Source: AWTP1-18 sp036504515 (lineage in GTDB: Bacteria > Pseudomonadota > Gammaproteobacteria > Burkholderiales > Rhodocyclaceae). From it: a stretch of 64,000 nucleotides of DNA. The stretch covers positions 372,001 to 436,000 of the forward strand of contig DASXVA010000009.1 in NCBI GenBank assembly GCA_036504515.1, written 5' to 3'. The notes under the pieces are model-generated. The model was not told the DNA's origin and did no database searches. It saw only the letters and a list, made by a program, of their open reading frames with translations. Position numbers and translations under genes: made by a program. Shown in pieces: positions 44,487 through 52,810 of this stretch; position 1 is the first letter of the stretch; every line of letters begins with the position of its first letter.

Positions 44487-44711
44487 TTAGCGCTTTGTGG
44501 CAGCCTTGGCGGTGAAAGTCTGGCAAGGCAGGCCTGAAGCTCCCTGCACCTCCTTTTCCGGCGAATTGCGACTCTTGAAGCCCAGGGCGCGGCAGCCGTA
44601 GGGAAAGACCGGATCGTAGGTGATGTAGTAGTGGGCGCAGCGCGGGCAGCGGGGTGCGGTACTGGGGTTTGCTTCGACGGACACGATGTAATGATCAGGT
44701 GCTGGATTCAA
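44487..44711 (-). CDS. Small conserved zinc-ribbon-like protein
   Basis: The 74-residue protein has CPRCAHYYITYDPVFPYGC, then RALGFKSR and ASGLPCQTF. The four cysteines probably bind one zinc. I recall similar short betaproteobacterial proteins, sometimes labelled uracil-DNA glycosylase by mistake, with no known role. The start is uncertain: TTG at 44711 or a GTG ten codons later. It precedes nothing on its strand and follows ctaA by 11 bases, so it may be the last gene of the cox operon. Confidence 0.7.
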   Translation of the reverse strand: MNPAPDHYIVSVEANPSTAPRCPRCAHYYITYDPVFPYGCRALGFKSRNSPEKEVQGASGLPCQTFTAKAATKR

Positions 44712-44722
44712 GTGCCCCGATT

Positions 44723-45715
44723 CTAACGGTTACCGGGTTTGGTCCAGAGTCTGGCAATGGCAATCACCAGGGTTGCCAGCAAGAGCGCCGCCCCAGCGTT
44801 GTGAGCCACGGCCACAGGCAAAGGCAGGCTGGCCAGGACATTGGTAATGCCGAGCGTTATCTGCAGCACCAGAGCCAGCAGCATGGCATTGCCGACACCT
44901 TTTAGCGCGGGTTGTTTGCGCAGGCTAAGGGCCAGGATGCCAATAGCCAGGGCGACGACCAACGCACCGGCACGATGGGCCAGATGAATCGCGGTCAGGG
45001 CTGTTGCCGGCAATAGGGAACCATCCACGCCATGGCCCAGTTCCCTTTGCAGTTGAAAGGCCTGGTTGAAGTCGGCCCCTGGCAGCCAGAGGCCGCTGTG
45101 GCATTGGGGAAAATCCGAACACATCAGGGCGGCGTAATTGCTGCTGACCCAGCCGCCCAAAGCGATCTGCCCTAGCAGCAGAAACAAAACCAGCACCGCC
45201 GCCAGCCGGAGCATTGCCGGACTGCGCTCCGTGTATTCCATATTGCGTCGGCAGAAGAGCCAGAGCAGCAGGCCGAAGGTCGCCATACCGCCGAGCAGAT
45301 GGGCGGTGACGATCACGGGTTTGAGCAGCAGGGTCACGGTCCACATGCCGAGCAGGGCCTGGACAATGATGAGTGCCAGCAACAAGCTGGGGACCAAGGG
45401 TGAATAACGTCGCCGGTTTTGCCGTTGCCAGGACTGGAGGGCGATGAACAGGACAAGCAGGCCCAAGGTACCGGCTGCGTAGCGATGGATCATTTCCTTC
45501 CAGGCCTTGTGGGCCACCACTGGTTGGTCGGGAAAGGCTAGGGTCGCTGCGTCATGGGCCTGGGGTGTTGAGGGCACGGTGAGATGTCCGTAGCAACCGG
45601 GCCAGTCCGGACAACCCAACCCCGCGTCGGAAAGGCGCACGTAGGCGCCCAGGGCCACGACGCAAAAGGCCAGCAGCAGAGCGATGCCGATGGGCAGGGT
45701 ATTGCTTTTGATCAT
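44723..45715 (-). CDS. ctaA: Heme A synthase (COX15/CtaA)
   Basis: CtaA oxidises heme O to heme A for aa3-type oxidases. The 330-residue protein has about eight membrane helices in two similar halves, with the conserved His residues in HKAWKEMIHRYAAG, TAHLLGGM, HLAHRAGAL and HNAGAALL, and a Cys pair in GLGCPDWPGC. The ATG overlaps the ctaB stop by one base (TGATG). It is the last clear member of the cox operon. Confidence 0.94.
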   Translation of the reverse strand: MIKSNTLPIGIALLLAFCVVALGAYVRLSDAGLGCPDWPGCYGHLTVPSTPQAHDAATLAFPDQPVVAHKAWKEMIHRYAAGTLGLLVLFIALQSWQRQNRRRYSPLVPSLLLALIIVQALLGMWTVTLLLKPVIVTAHLLGGMATFGLLLWLFCRRNMEYTERSPAMLRLAAVLVLFLLLGQIALGGWVSSNYAALMCSDFPQCHSGLWLPGADFNQAFQLQRELGHGVDGSLLPATALTAIHLAHRAGALVVALAIGILALSLRKQPALKGVGNAMLLALVLQITLGITNVLASLPLPVAVAHNAGAALLLATLVIAIARLWTKPGNR

Positions 45716-46608
45716 CAGAACAGGCGGTCGGCGAAGAGGGCCGCAAACAGGCAAGTGAGATAGACGATGGACCAGCGGAAAGCGGCCCGGGCAGCGGTAT
45801 CCGAATAGTTGCGCCACAGCTTCCAGGCAACTTCCAGGTAGTGAAGGTTGAGCAGGGTTACCAGGGTCACGTAGACCGGGCCGGTGGTGCCCAAGGTGAA
45901 GGGCAGGTAGCTCACGGCCACCAGCAACACGGTGTACAGCAGAATGTGCAAGCAGGTCAGGGGCACACCGTGGGTGACCGGCAGCATGGGCAGGCCGGCA
46001 GCGGCGTATTCGTCGCGCCGATAGCAGGCCAGAGCCCAGAAGTGGGGCGGCGTCCACAGGAAAATGATAAGGAATAGAGCCAGGGCGGCGAGGCTCACTT
46101 CGCCGGTCATGGCAGCCCAGCCCAGTACCGGCGGCATGGCTCCCGAGGCACCGCCGATGACGATGTTCATGGGGGTGTTGGGCTTCAGCAGCAGGGTATA
46201 GACGATGGCGTAGCCGAGAAAGGTGGCCAGAGTCAGCCACATGGTCAGGGTATTTACCGCGCTGCCCAGAATCCAGAGACCAGTGCCGCCGGTGATGCAG
46301 GCCAGGGTCAGGGTTTCCACGGGCGAAATCAGCCCTTGTGGCAGGGGCCTGCTCCGGGTGCGGGCCATGCGGGCGTCGATGGTGCGTTCCACCAGGCAGT
46401 TAATGGCCGCTGCCGCTCCCGCCACCAGAGCAATGCCGACACTGGCGAAAAGCAAGCGCGACAGGGAAGGCCAGCCCGGTGCCGCCAGCAGCATGCCGAT
46501 CATGGCGGTGAACACGATCAGGCTGTTGACCCGTAGCTTGCACTGGTCGAGGAAGGCCCGCAGCTTGAGCAGCAGAGGTGTGGGCGCGATGCGATGGAGG
46601 CTAGGCAT
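45715..46608 (-). CDS. ctaB: Protoheme IX farnesyltransferase (heme O synthase)
   Basis: CtaB farnesylates heme B to give heme O, the precursor used by CtaA. The 297-residue polytopic membrane protein carries the prenyltransferase motif INCLVERTIDARMARTRSRP and a second Asp-rich loop region (YRRDEYAAAGLPMLPV). GAGGAG seven bases before the ATG at 46608 decides the start over 46623. The SCO-like gene ends 11 bases upstream on the same strand. Confidence 0.94.
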   Translation of the reverse strand: MPSLHRIAPTPLLLKLRAFLDQCKLRVNSLIVFTAMIGMLLAAPGWPSLSRLLFASVGIALVAGAAAAINCLVERTIDARMARTRSRPLPQGLISPVETLTLACITGGTGLWILGSAVNTLTMWLTLATFLGYAIVYTLLLKPNTPMNIVIGGASGAMPPVLGWAAMTGEVSLAALALFLIIFLWTPPHFWALACYRRDEYAAAGLPMLPVTHGVPLTCLHILLYTVLLVAVSYLPFTLGTTGPVYVTLVTLLNLHYLEVAWKLWRNYSDTAARAAFRWSIVYLTCLFAALFADRLF

Positions 46609-46619
46609 GATCAATCTCC

Positions 46620-47147
46620 TCAACTGTAGCGGAGCAAACGTTCCATATCCTTGAGAATGCCCTTGGGTGGAGCATCGGCCGGATAACGCAGGACCAGACG
46701 GCCCTGGGGATCCATCAGGAAGACGCGATAGCCAGCGCTGTCCATGGCGAAATCATTGCGGTTTTCCGCCGATACGCCGGCAGTGACAAGGTCTGGCTGT
46801 TGTTGCTGGAGACGAGAGCCATCGCGCAGGACCGCCCCTTGATCGTCGCTCAACCAGAGCCGGGCGACCCGGGGCATCTGCTTGTAGAGGGCAACGTGGA
46901 TGCGACGGGTTTCATCCAGCAGTTGTACGCAGGTCTGGTCGCACGATCCCGCGCCGGCCACCACGATCAGCCAGCGCCCCTCCGTGGCCGCGGCAAGAGG
47001 CGTGGCCAGTGTCCGGGGCGGTTGCAGCAGTTCACCACTGGGTTTGCCCGTAGGCTGCCAGCCGGACAGGTAGAGGGCACTGGCGACCACCACGGGGGAA
47101 GCCAGCAGACCGACGATCAGCAGCAGGGTGCGAGTGCTTTTGTTCAT
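46620..47147 (-). CDS. SCO-like thioredoxin-fold protein of the cox operon
   Basis: The 175-residue protein has one N-terminal membrane helix (residues ~8-28), then a thioredoxin-like domain with CDQTC (C69 and C73, CxxxC), the spacing used by SCO/SenC copper chaperones, and a late MDPQGRLVLRYP strand as in SCO proteins. A conserved downstream His typical of SCO is not obvious, so copper binding is uncertain. The ATG at 47147 overlaps the SURF1 stop (ATGA). Context points to a role in CuA or CuB site assembly. Confidence 0.8.
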   Translation of the reverse strand: MNKSTRTLLLIVGLLASPVVVASALYLSGWQPTGKPSGELLQPPRTLATPLAAATEGRWLIVVAGAGSCDQTCVQLLDETRRIHVALYKQMPRVARLWLSDDQGAVLRDGSRLQQQQPDLVTAGVSAENRNDFAMDSAGYRVFLMDPQGRLVLRYPADAPPKGILKDMERLLRYS

Positions 47148-47899
47148 GTCTTGCGCCATCCCATGTAAAACCAGATCAGCACTGCCGAAGCTGCAAAGCC
47201 GTACCACTGCAAGGCATAGGAAAGATGTTTTTCCCAGCGTTCGTCGGGGCGGGGCCAGTCCCGGGCGAAACCGGCGGGAGAGCTTGCATCAAGCTGGATA
47301 ATCAGGGGCTGTACCGGATAGGGTACAGCGGCCTTGAATCGGGCCATATCCAGGTTTTGCCAGAGGGGCTGCCACTGCTCGGTGGCTGCTTCTTTGCCCA
47401 GGGTAAAAAAGCGGTTGCCGGGCAGAATGGCGGTGCCGGTCAGTTCCACTTCATCCTTGCTGGTGGCAATGGCGGGGATGTCCCGGTGGTTGGCGGCGGC
47501 GGGAATCCAGCCCCGGTTCACCAGCAGGCGAACATCGGAGCCGGCAATGCGCAAGGGCGTGACGACGTGATAGCCGGCCTGTTCCTGATAGACCCGGTTA
47601 TCCACCAGGAACTGCCGCTCCGGTTCAAAGCGGCCCCGCACCGTTACCGTTGCGTATTGCAGTGCTTCCTGCTCGACGGCGCTGGTGATCTGTGTTGCCG
47701 GGAAGGAAATCAGGCCGCCGTGGCTGCGTTGGTCAATTTGCGCCTGGGCAGCCTGTTTGCGTTCCGCTTTACCCTGCTGCCACTGGCCGAGATGGATGAA
47801 CAGGGCGACGCAGGCCAACATCAGCACGGTGCTCCACCAGAATGGCGAAAAACGCCGGTCCTTGAACAGACCCCGGGAAACGGCGCAGAATCGGGCCAT
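47144..47899 (-). CDS. SURF1 family cytochrome oxidase assembly protein
   Basis: SURF1 helps insert heme A into oxidase subunit I. The protein has a membrane helix at each end and a periplasmic middle with the family marks LGQWQQGKAERK, VRGRFEPERQFLVDNR, GYHVVTPL and VNRGWIP, ending ALQWYGFAASAVLIW. The start is uncertain: the ATG at 47899 gives 251 residues and avoids overlap with the divergent DUF2909 gene, while ATGs at 47920 and 47947 are also in frame. Confidence 0.9.
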   Translation of the reverse strand: MARFCAVSRGLFKDRRFSPFWWSTVLMLACVALFIHLGQWQQGKAERKQAAQAQIDQRSHGGLISFPATQITSAVEQEALQYATVTVRGRFEPERQFLVDNRVYQEQAGYHVVTPLRIAGSDVRLLVNRGWIPAAANHRDIPAIATSKDEVELTGTAILPGNRFFTLGKEAATEQWQPLWQNLDMARFKAAVPYPVQPLIIQLDASSPAGFARDWPRPDERWEKHLSYALQWYGFAASAVLIWFYMGWRKT

Positions 47900-47918
47900 T
47901 CCTTTGCGGAGTCCGCTC

Positions 47919-48116
47919 ATGTTATTCAAGGCGTTGGTGGTGCTCATGTTGGTGGCCGTGTTCGTCAGTCTGTTTTCGGGCTTGGTCTTTCTCTACCGGG
48001 ACAAAGGCGCCAGCACCCGGGTGGCAAAGGCCCTGACCCTGCGCATATCGCTATCGCTCTTGCTCTTCATCGGGCTGCTCCTGAGTTTCTATTTTTCATC
48101 GCCGTCGCCCCTATAG
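47919..48116 (+). CDS. Twin transmembrane protein (DUF2909 family)
   Basis: The 65-residue protein is two membrane helices (FKALVVLMLVAVFVSLFSGL and ISLSLLLFIGLLLSFYF) joined by a short charged loop RDKGASTRVAK. Small twin-helix proteins of this kind sit, reversed, inside many betaproteobacterial cox operons, as this one does between coxC and SURF1. GCGGAG lies seven bases before the ATG. Its 3' end overlaps the end of coxC by six bases on the opposite strand. Role unknown, probably oxidase assembly. Confidence 0.85.
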   Translation: MLFKALVVLMLVAVFVSLFSGLVFLYRDKGASTRVAKALTLRISLSLLLFIGLLLSFYFSSPSPL

Positions 48117-48986
48117 CCAATAAACGACGACGAAGAGGAAGAGCCAGACCACATCGACAAAGTGCCAGTACCAGGCCACCGCCTCAAAGGCGAAGTGCCG
48201 TTCGGCGCTGAAGTGGCCGGACAGGGAGCGGGCAAGAATCACCGTCAGCATCACCGCCCCCAAGGTGACATGAAAACCGTGGAAGCCCGTCAGCATGAAG
48301 AAGGTGGCGCCATAGACGCCAGCCCCCAGGGTCAGGCCCATTTCGGTATAGGCGTGGTGGTATTCATAGGCCTGGAAACCGAGGAACAACACCCCCAGCA
48401 GGACCGTCAGGGCTAAGCCCACCTTGAGTTGGCCGCGATTATTTTTCAGCAAGCCCCAGTGGGCCCAGGTCAGGGTTACGCCGGAGGTCAGCAAGAGCGC
48501 GGTATTGATGGCCGGTACGCCCCAGGCGCCCATGGGGGTGAAGCTTGGACCCTTGGGCCCAGCCGTGGGCCAGCCGCCGCTGTAGCCCGGCCACAGGGTG
48601 TAGCCGTGGGCGGCTTCAAGGCCGCCGAGGATAGGTACCGAGATATTGCGGGCATAGAACAGGGCGCCGAAAAAGGCGACGAAGAACATCACCTCGGAGG
48701 CGATGAACCAAACCATGCCATGGCGGAAGGAGCGATCTTCCCAGCCGGTATAGGCCCCCGTCTGGTTTTCGTAGATGACCTTGCCGAACCATTTGAACAG
48801 CACCGTGATGATGATGCCGGCACCGCCCAGCATGAGGTAGGGGCCGGGCGGGAAGTGGTTCATCTTGAGGATGAAACCCAGGGCCAGGAAAAACATGCCC
48901 GCCGCGAGAATGACCGGGTAGATGCTGGGCTGGGGCACGTAGTAATGCTGGCCTGCGGTATGGTTGGGAGCGTGGCTGGAACTCAT
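48111..48986 (-). CDS. coxC: Cytochrome c oxidase subunit III
   Basis: The 291-residue protein has seven membrane helices and the subunit III marks WFIASEVMFFVAFFGALFY, NTALLLTSGVTLTWAHW, YGATFFMLTGFHGFHV and the closing AVAWYWHFVDVVWLFLF. It is the seven-helix form found in proteobacteria. Its start overlaps the ctaG stop (ATGA), consistent with coupled translation. Confidence 0.96.
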   Translation of the reverse strand: MSSSHAPNHTAGQHYYVPQPSIYPVILAAGMFFLALGFILKMNHFPPGPYLMLGGAGIIITVLFKWFGKVIYENQTGAYTGWEDRSFRHGMVWFIASEVMFFVAFFGALFYARNISVPILGGLEAAHGYTLWPGYSGGWPTAGPKGPSFTPMGAWGVPAINTALLLTSGVTLTWAHWGLLKNNRGQLKVGLALTVLLGVLFLGFQAYEYHHAYTEMGLTLGAGVYGATFFMLTGFHGFHVTLGAVMLTVILARSLSGHFSAERHFAFEAVAWYWHFVDVVWLFLFVVVYWL

Positions 48987-49558
48987 CGTGGTCCTCCTGT
49001 CGGGGCCGCCACCGGGAAGAAGGCGTAGGCCAGGGTCAGTTCGCGGATGTTCTGGTCGATGTCGGGATTGATGATGAAGGTCAGGGGCATTTCCCGGGAC
49101 TCACCGGGCCCCAGGGTTTGCTGGCGGAAACAGAAACATTCCAGCTTTTGAAAATAGGCGGCTGCCTGGGTGGGCGATACGCTGGGCACGGCCTGGCCGA
49201 CCACCGTTTGATTCGATGTATTCCTCACCAGAAAACGGGTGCTGCGCATTTCTCCCGGATGCAGGTCGAACACCGGCTCCAGGGGCCGGATTTCCCAAGG
49301 CAAGCCCGGCATCTGGGTGGACATGAATTGCACCGTAAGGAGCCGGCTGGCGTCCACCTTGAGGGGGGCCACGTCTTTGGCAGCGACAGCTTCCTTGAGG
49401 GTTTTGCCGTTGAAGCCGATGGCCTTGCAAAGAGTGTCGTAGAAAGGCACCAGGGCAAAGCCGAAGGCGAAACTGGTCGCCGTCAGAGCTACCAGCTTGA
49501 TCACCAAAGAGCGATGGCGATGAGGCAGCTTTGGGGGCGGGAGGATGGCTTCGCTCAT
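48983..49558 (-). CDS. ctaG: Cytochrome c oxidase assembly protein CtaG/Cox11
   Basis: CtaG delivers copper to the CuB site of subunit I. The 191-residue protein has one N-terminal membrane helix followed by an immunoglobulin-like periplasmic domain with the copper-binding ECFCF motif (near residue 147) and PLTFIINP. The conserved FVPFYDTLCKAIGFNG-like segment is present as LVPFYDTLCKAIGFNG. It lies between the small membrane protein and coxC. Confidence 0.95.
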   Translation of the reverse strand: MSEAILPPPKLPHRHRSLVIKLVALTATSFAFGFALVPFYDTLCKAIGFNGKTLKEAVAAKDVAPLKVDASRLLTVQFMSTQMPGLPWEIRPLEPVFDLHPGEMRSTRFLVRNTSNQTVVGQAVPSVSPTQAAAYFQKLECFCFRQQTLGPGESREMPLTFIINPDIDQNIRELTLAYAFFPVAAPTGGPR

Positions 49559-49578
49559 GATTGTTTTCCCGCTGGTTC

Positions 49579-49704
49579 CTAGCGAGGAACCAGGAAGCCG
49601 AGGCCGTAAAGCAGGGCGACGGCAGCGAACAGCACCCAGGCAACCCGGGCCGACTTGCGCCGACGCCGGGCCAGTTCTTCCATTGTGATGAGAGGTGCAT
49701 CCAT
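49579..49704 (-). CDS. Small cytochrome oxidase-associated membrane protein
   Basis: The 41-residue protein starts MDAPLITMEELARRRRKSAR and is otherwise a single membrane helix (VAWVLFAAVALLYGLGFLV). Its start lies one base past the coxA stop, so it is translated with coxA. Very short proteins of this type between coxA and ctaG are annotated as small oxidase assembly proteins in betaproteobacteria; function not established. Confidence 0.75.
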   Translation of the reverse strand: MDAPLITMEELARRRRKSARVAWVLFAAVALLYGLGFLVPR

Positions 49705-49705
49705 C

Positions 49706-51313
49706 TCAGCGCACCGTGGGCTGGACTTCCCAGCTGTGGTGGGGTGGTGGCGAGGACAGTTCCCATTCCAGCCCTTCGGCGCCTTCCCAGGCCTTGGCCG
49801 GTACCTTTTCACCGCCCTTGACGCAGCGCCAGATGTTCCAGGCAAACAGCAGTTGCGAGAAACCGAGGATGAAGGCGCCGATGGTGGAAATGGCGTTGAA
49901 CTCGGCGAATTGCAGGGCGTAGTCGGGAATGCGGCGCGGCATGCCGGCCAGACCGAGGAAAAACTGGGGCATGAAGGTGAGGTTGAAACTGATGGCCGTG
50001 AGCCAGAAGTGCAGCTTGCCCAGTTTCTCGTTGTAGCGGTGGCCAGTCCATTTCGGTAGCCAGTAATAGACCCCGGTCATGACGCCCATGATGCCGCCTG
50101 TGAACAAAGCGTAGTGGAAGTGGGCGACGACGAAATAGCTGTGGTGGTACTGGGCATCCGCTGCCACGTCGGCCAGCACCAGGCCGGTGAGGCCGGCGAT
50201 GCCGAACAGGACGATGAAGCCAAGGGCGAACAGCATGGGCGTTTCGAAGGTCATGGAGCCCCGCCACATGGTGGCGATCCAGCAGAAGAACAGCACCGCC
50301 AGGGGCAAGGAAATCGACATGGTGCTGTACATGAAATAGAGCAGGGCCGGCACCGGCAAACCGGCTGTGAAGAAGTGGTGGGCCCAGACCACCAGGGACA
50401 GCACGCCAATGGCAATGAAGGAATAGACCTGGGCCTTGTAGCCGTAGGTGGGTTTGCGGGTGAAGGTGGACAGCACGTGGGGCATCAGGCCCCACACCGG
50501 CAAGAGCAGGATGTACACCTCAGGATGGCCGAAGAACCAGAACAGATGCTGGAACAGGATGGGATCGCCGCCACCGGCTGCGTTGAAGAAGTGGGTACCG
50601 AAGTGGCGGTCGGTGAGCAGCATGGTCACCGCGCCAGCCAGCACCGGCAGGGTGATCACCAGCAGGAAGGCAGTGATCAGCCAGCCCCAGACGAACAGCG
50701 GCATCTTCATCAGAGTCATGCCGGGAGCCCGCATGTTGAAGATGGTGACGATGATGTTGATGGAACCCATGATGGAACTGATGCCGAGGATATGCACGGC
50801 GAAGATGGCGAAGTCCACGCCGATGCCGCCCTGCACCGAGAGCGGCGCGTAGAAGGTCCAGCCCGTGGCCAGAGCGCCGTCCCCGACGCCAAACAGGGCC
50901 AGGACGAAGGGCAGGGTCAGCATCAGGGCCGCTGGTGGCAGCAGCCAGAAGCCCCAGTTGTTGAGCCGGGGCAGGGCCATGTCCGGGGCGCCGATCATGA
51001 GCGGAATCTGCCAATTGGCAAAGCCCGTAGCGGCCGGCATCAAGGCGCCGAAGATCATGATCAGGGCGTGGTTGCCGATCAACTGGTTGAAGAATTCCGG
51101 CTTCATGAACTGCAGGCCGGGCTGGAACAGTTCGGCCCGCACCAGCAGGATCATCAAGCCGCCGACAAAGAACATGACCAGGGAAAAGGTCATGTACATG
51201 GTGCCGATGTCTTTGTGGTTGGTGGTGGTCAGCCAGCGCAGGAAGCCCCCCGGTTGGTAGCCGTGGTCGCCTGCGTGGTCCTGCTGTCCGTCGTGGGTAA
51301 TCGCGGTATTCAT
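49706..51313 (-). CDS. coxA: Cytochrome c oxidase subunit I
   Basis: The 535-residue protein has twelve membrane helices and the heme-copper centre: the low-spin heme His in GNHALIMIFGALMP, CuB His and Tyr in FGHPEVYI, the pair in WAHHFFTAG, and the heme a3/a ligands in VVAHFHYAL. The Glu-containing A1-type helix VI motif is present. It is the catalytic core that reduces oxygen and pumps protons. coxB lies 10 bases upstream in the same operon. Confidence 0.97.
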   Translation of the reverse strand: MNTAITHDGQQDHAGDHGYQPGGFLRWLTTTNHKDIGTMYMTFSLVMFFVGGLMILLVRAELFQPGLQFMKPEFFNQLIGNHALIMIFGALMPAATGFANWQIPLMIGAPDMALPRLNNWGFWLLPPAALMLTLPFVLALFGVGDGALATGWTFYAPLSVQGGIGVDFAIFAVHILGISSIMGSINIIVTIFNMRAPGMTLMKMPLFVWGWLITAFLLVITLPVLAGAVTMLLTDRHFGTHFFNAAGGGDPILFQHLFWFFGHPEVYILLLPVWGLMPHVLSTFTRKPTYGYKAQVYSFIAIGVLSLVVWAHHFFTAGLPVPALLYFMYSTMSISLPLAVLFFCWIATMWRGSMTFETPMLFALGFIVLFGIAGLTGLVLADVAADAQYHHSYFVVAHFHYALFTGGIMGVMTGVYYWLPKWTGHRYNEKLGKLHFWLTAISFNLTFMPQFFLGLAGMPRRIPDYALQFAEFNAISTIGAFILGFSQLLFAWNIWRCVKGGEKVPAKAWEGAEGLEWELSSPPPHHSWEVQPTVR

Positions 51314-51323
51314 GGGCCGTCTC

Positions 51324-52520
51324 CTAGCGAAGCGCCTTGATCTGGGCAGGTTGAATCATGTCGCCTTGGGCGTTGCCGAAGCTGTTGCGCTCGAAGGTGA
51401 TGACCGCCGCCAGATCGACATCGGACAGGGTGGTCTTGAAGGCCTGCATGGCAGTGCCGGGCTTGCCGTTCATGACGCGATAGACATGGGTGTCGGGCAC
51501 CAGCTTGCCGTCGGCCGAGAGCAGAGGCGTATTCACCACCTTGCTGCCGGCCAGGGCCGGGAAGGTGGGCGGCAGGCCCTGACCGTTGGGTTGGTGGCAG
51601 GCGGCGCAGGTGTTGGCGTAAACCGTCTTGCCCTTGTCCATCAACTCGTCCTTGCTCCAGACCCGGTCGGCACTGTTGGCCGCGGCGGCGAGTTCGGCTT
51701 TCTTCTTTTCCACCCAGGCAGCGTATTCCGGCTCGCTCACGGCCTGGACCACGATGGGCATGAAGCCGTGGTCCTTGCCGCAGAGTTCGGCACACTGGCC
51801 GCGGTAGATGCCGGGCTGGTCGATCTTGACCCAGGTTTCCCGCAGGAAGCCGGGAATGGCGTCGCGCTTGGCGCCAAACTGGGGCACCCACCAAGTGTGG
51901 ATGACGTCCATGGAGGTGATCAGTACCCGTACCTTCTTGCCAACGGGCAGCACCACCGGGTTATCCACTTCGAGCAGGTAGTGCTCGCCTTTGGCGGCCT
52001 TGTTCTCGATCTGGTCCCGGGGCGTGGTCAGGGTCGAGATGTATTTGATGCCGGAGTCGGGATATTCGTATTGCCACTTCCATTGCATGCCGGTGACCTT
52101 GAGCACCATGTCGGCCTTGGTCTGGGTGTCTTCCATCTCGATCACCGCATGAAAGGCGGGGATGCCCATCAGGATGAAATCGATGAAGAGCAGCATGGCG
52201 AAGGGCACCAGCACCCAGAACCATTGCAGCTTGCCGGTGGGGCCGGTGAATTTGGCTGGCTCTGCACCCTGGCTCTTGCGATGCTTGACCATGGAATAAA
52301 CCATGATGGCAAACACCACCACGAACAGGACCGTGATGATGAGCATGAACTCGTTGTGCATGTGCAAGGTATCCCGCGCCATGGGCGTCGCCGGCTCGGG
52401 AAAATTGAAGCGGTAATCCGCCAGGGCGGGGAAGGCGAGAAGCCCTAGCCCAGCACTGAACAGGGCGCGCAGGAAACGGCCTGCCTGCCGGGGGTGCTGC
52501 AAGTTCTCTCTGCGATTCAT
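51324..52520 (-). CDS. coxB: Cytochrome c oxidase subunit II with fused cytochrome c domain
   Basis: The 398-residue protein has a signal sequence, two membrane helices, a cupredoxin domain with the CuA site CAELCGKDHGFM, and a C-terminal cytochrome c domain with CAACH and a distal Met in the YRVMNG or MQAF segment. The fusion marks a caa3-type oxidase that carries its own electron donor domain. GGAGG six bases before the ATG at 52520 decides the start over 52574. It is the first gene of the cox operon; the 290 bases upstream contain A/T-rich sequence suitable for a promoter, but I could not fix one. Confidence 0.95.
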   Translation of the reverse strand: MNRRENLQHPRQAGRFLRALFSAGLGLLAFPALADYRFNFPEPATPMARDTLHMHNEFMLIITVLFVVVFAIMVYSMVKHRKSQGAEPAKFTGPTGKLQWFWVLVPFAMLLFIDFILMGIPAFHAVIEMEDTQTKADMVLKVTGMQWKWQYEYPDSGIKYISTLTTPRDQIENKAAKGEHYLLEVDNPVVLPVGKKVRVLITSMDVIHTWWVPQFGAKRDAIPGFLRETWVKIDQPGIYRGQCAELCGKDHGFMPIVVQAVSEPEYAAWVEKKKAELAAAANSADRVWSKDELMDKGKTVYANTCAACHQPNGQGLPPTFPALAGSKVVNTPLLSADGKLVPDTHVYRVMNGKPGTAMQAFKTTLSDVDLAAVITFERNSFGNAQGDMIQPAQIKALR

Positions 52521-52746
52521 GCAATCCTCCGAAGCGTTGAAAGTGACGCATTGCGGGGATGGCTCTATGGCCACTTGATGGCCCGTGATCCTGCTACGGG
52601 CAACCGGAGAATACTGCGTTTTTGTCCAGTTGCTTTAAATCTAACGTATTTAAGGTTGTAGGGGAAGTGGTAACAGAATACCTAGTCCGTTCAGCGTGAT
52701 TCCCCTGTTATGAAAGGGGAAATCGGTGATGCATGTTTGCTATGCA

Positions 52747-52785
52747 CAAAAAACAAAGGGCGTTCGTGACTCAGCACAAACGCCC
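52747..52785 (-). terminator. Rho-independent terminator of the FliD-like gene
   Basis: On the minus strand GGGCGTTTGTG pairs with CACGAACGCCC (one mismatch) around a short loop, followed by TTTGTTTTTTG. It lies 25 bases past the stop of the gene at 52811. Confidence 0.85.
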
Positions 52786-52810
52786 CGCAGAATGATTGGA
52801 AACGTTGCGG

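Noticed and set aside
50114..51340. 408-residue frame opposite coxA
   Set aside because: It is a His/Gln/Gly-rich shadow of the membrane protein coding strand.
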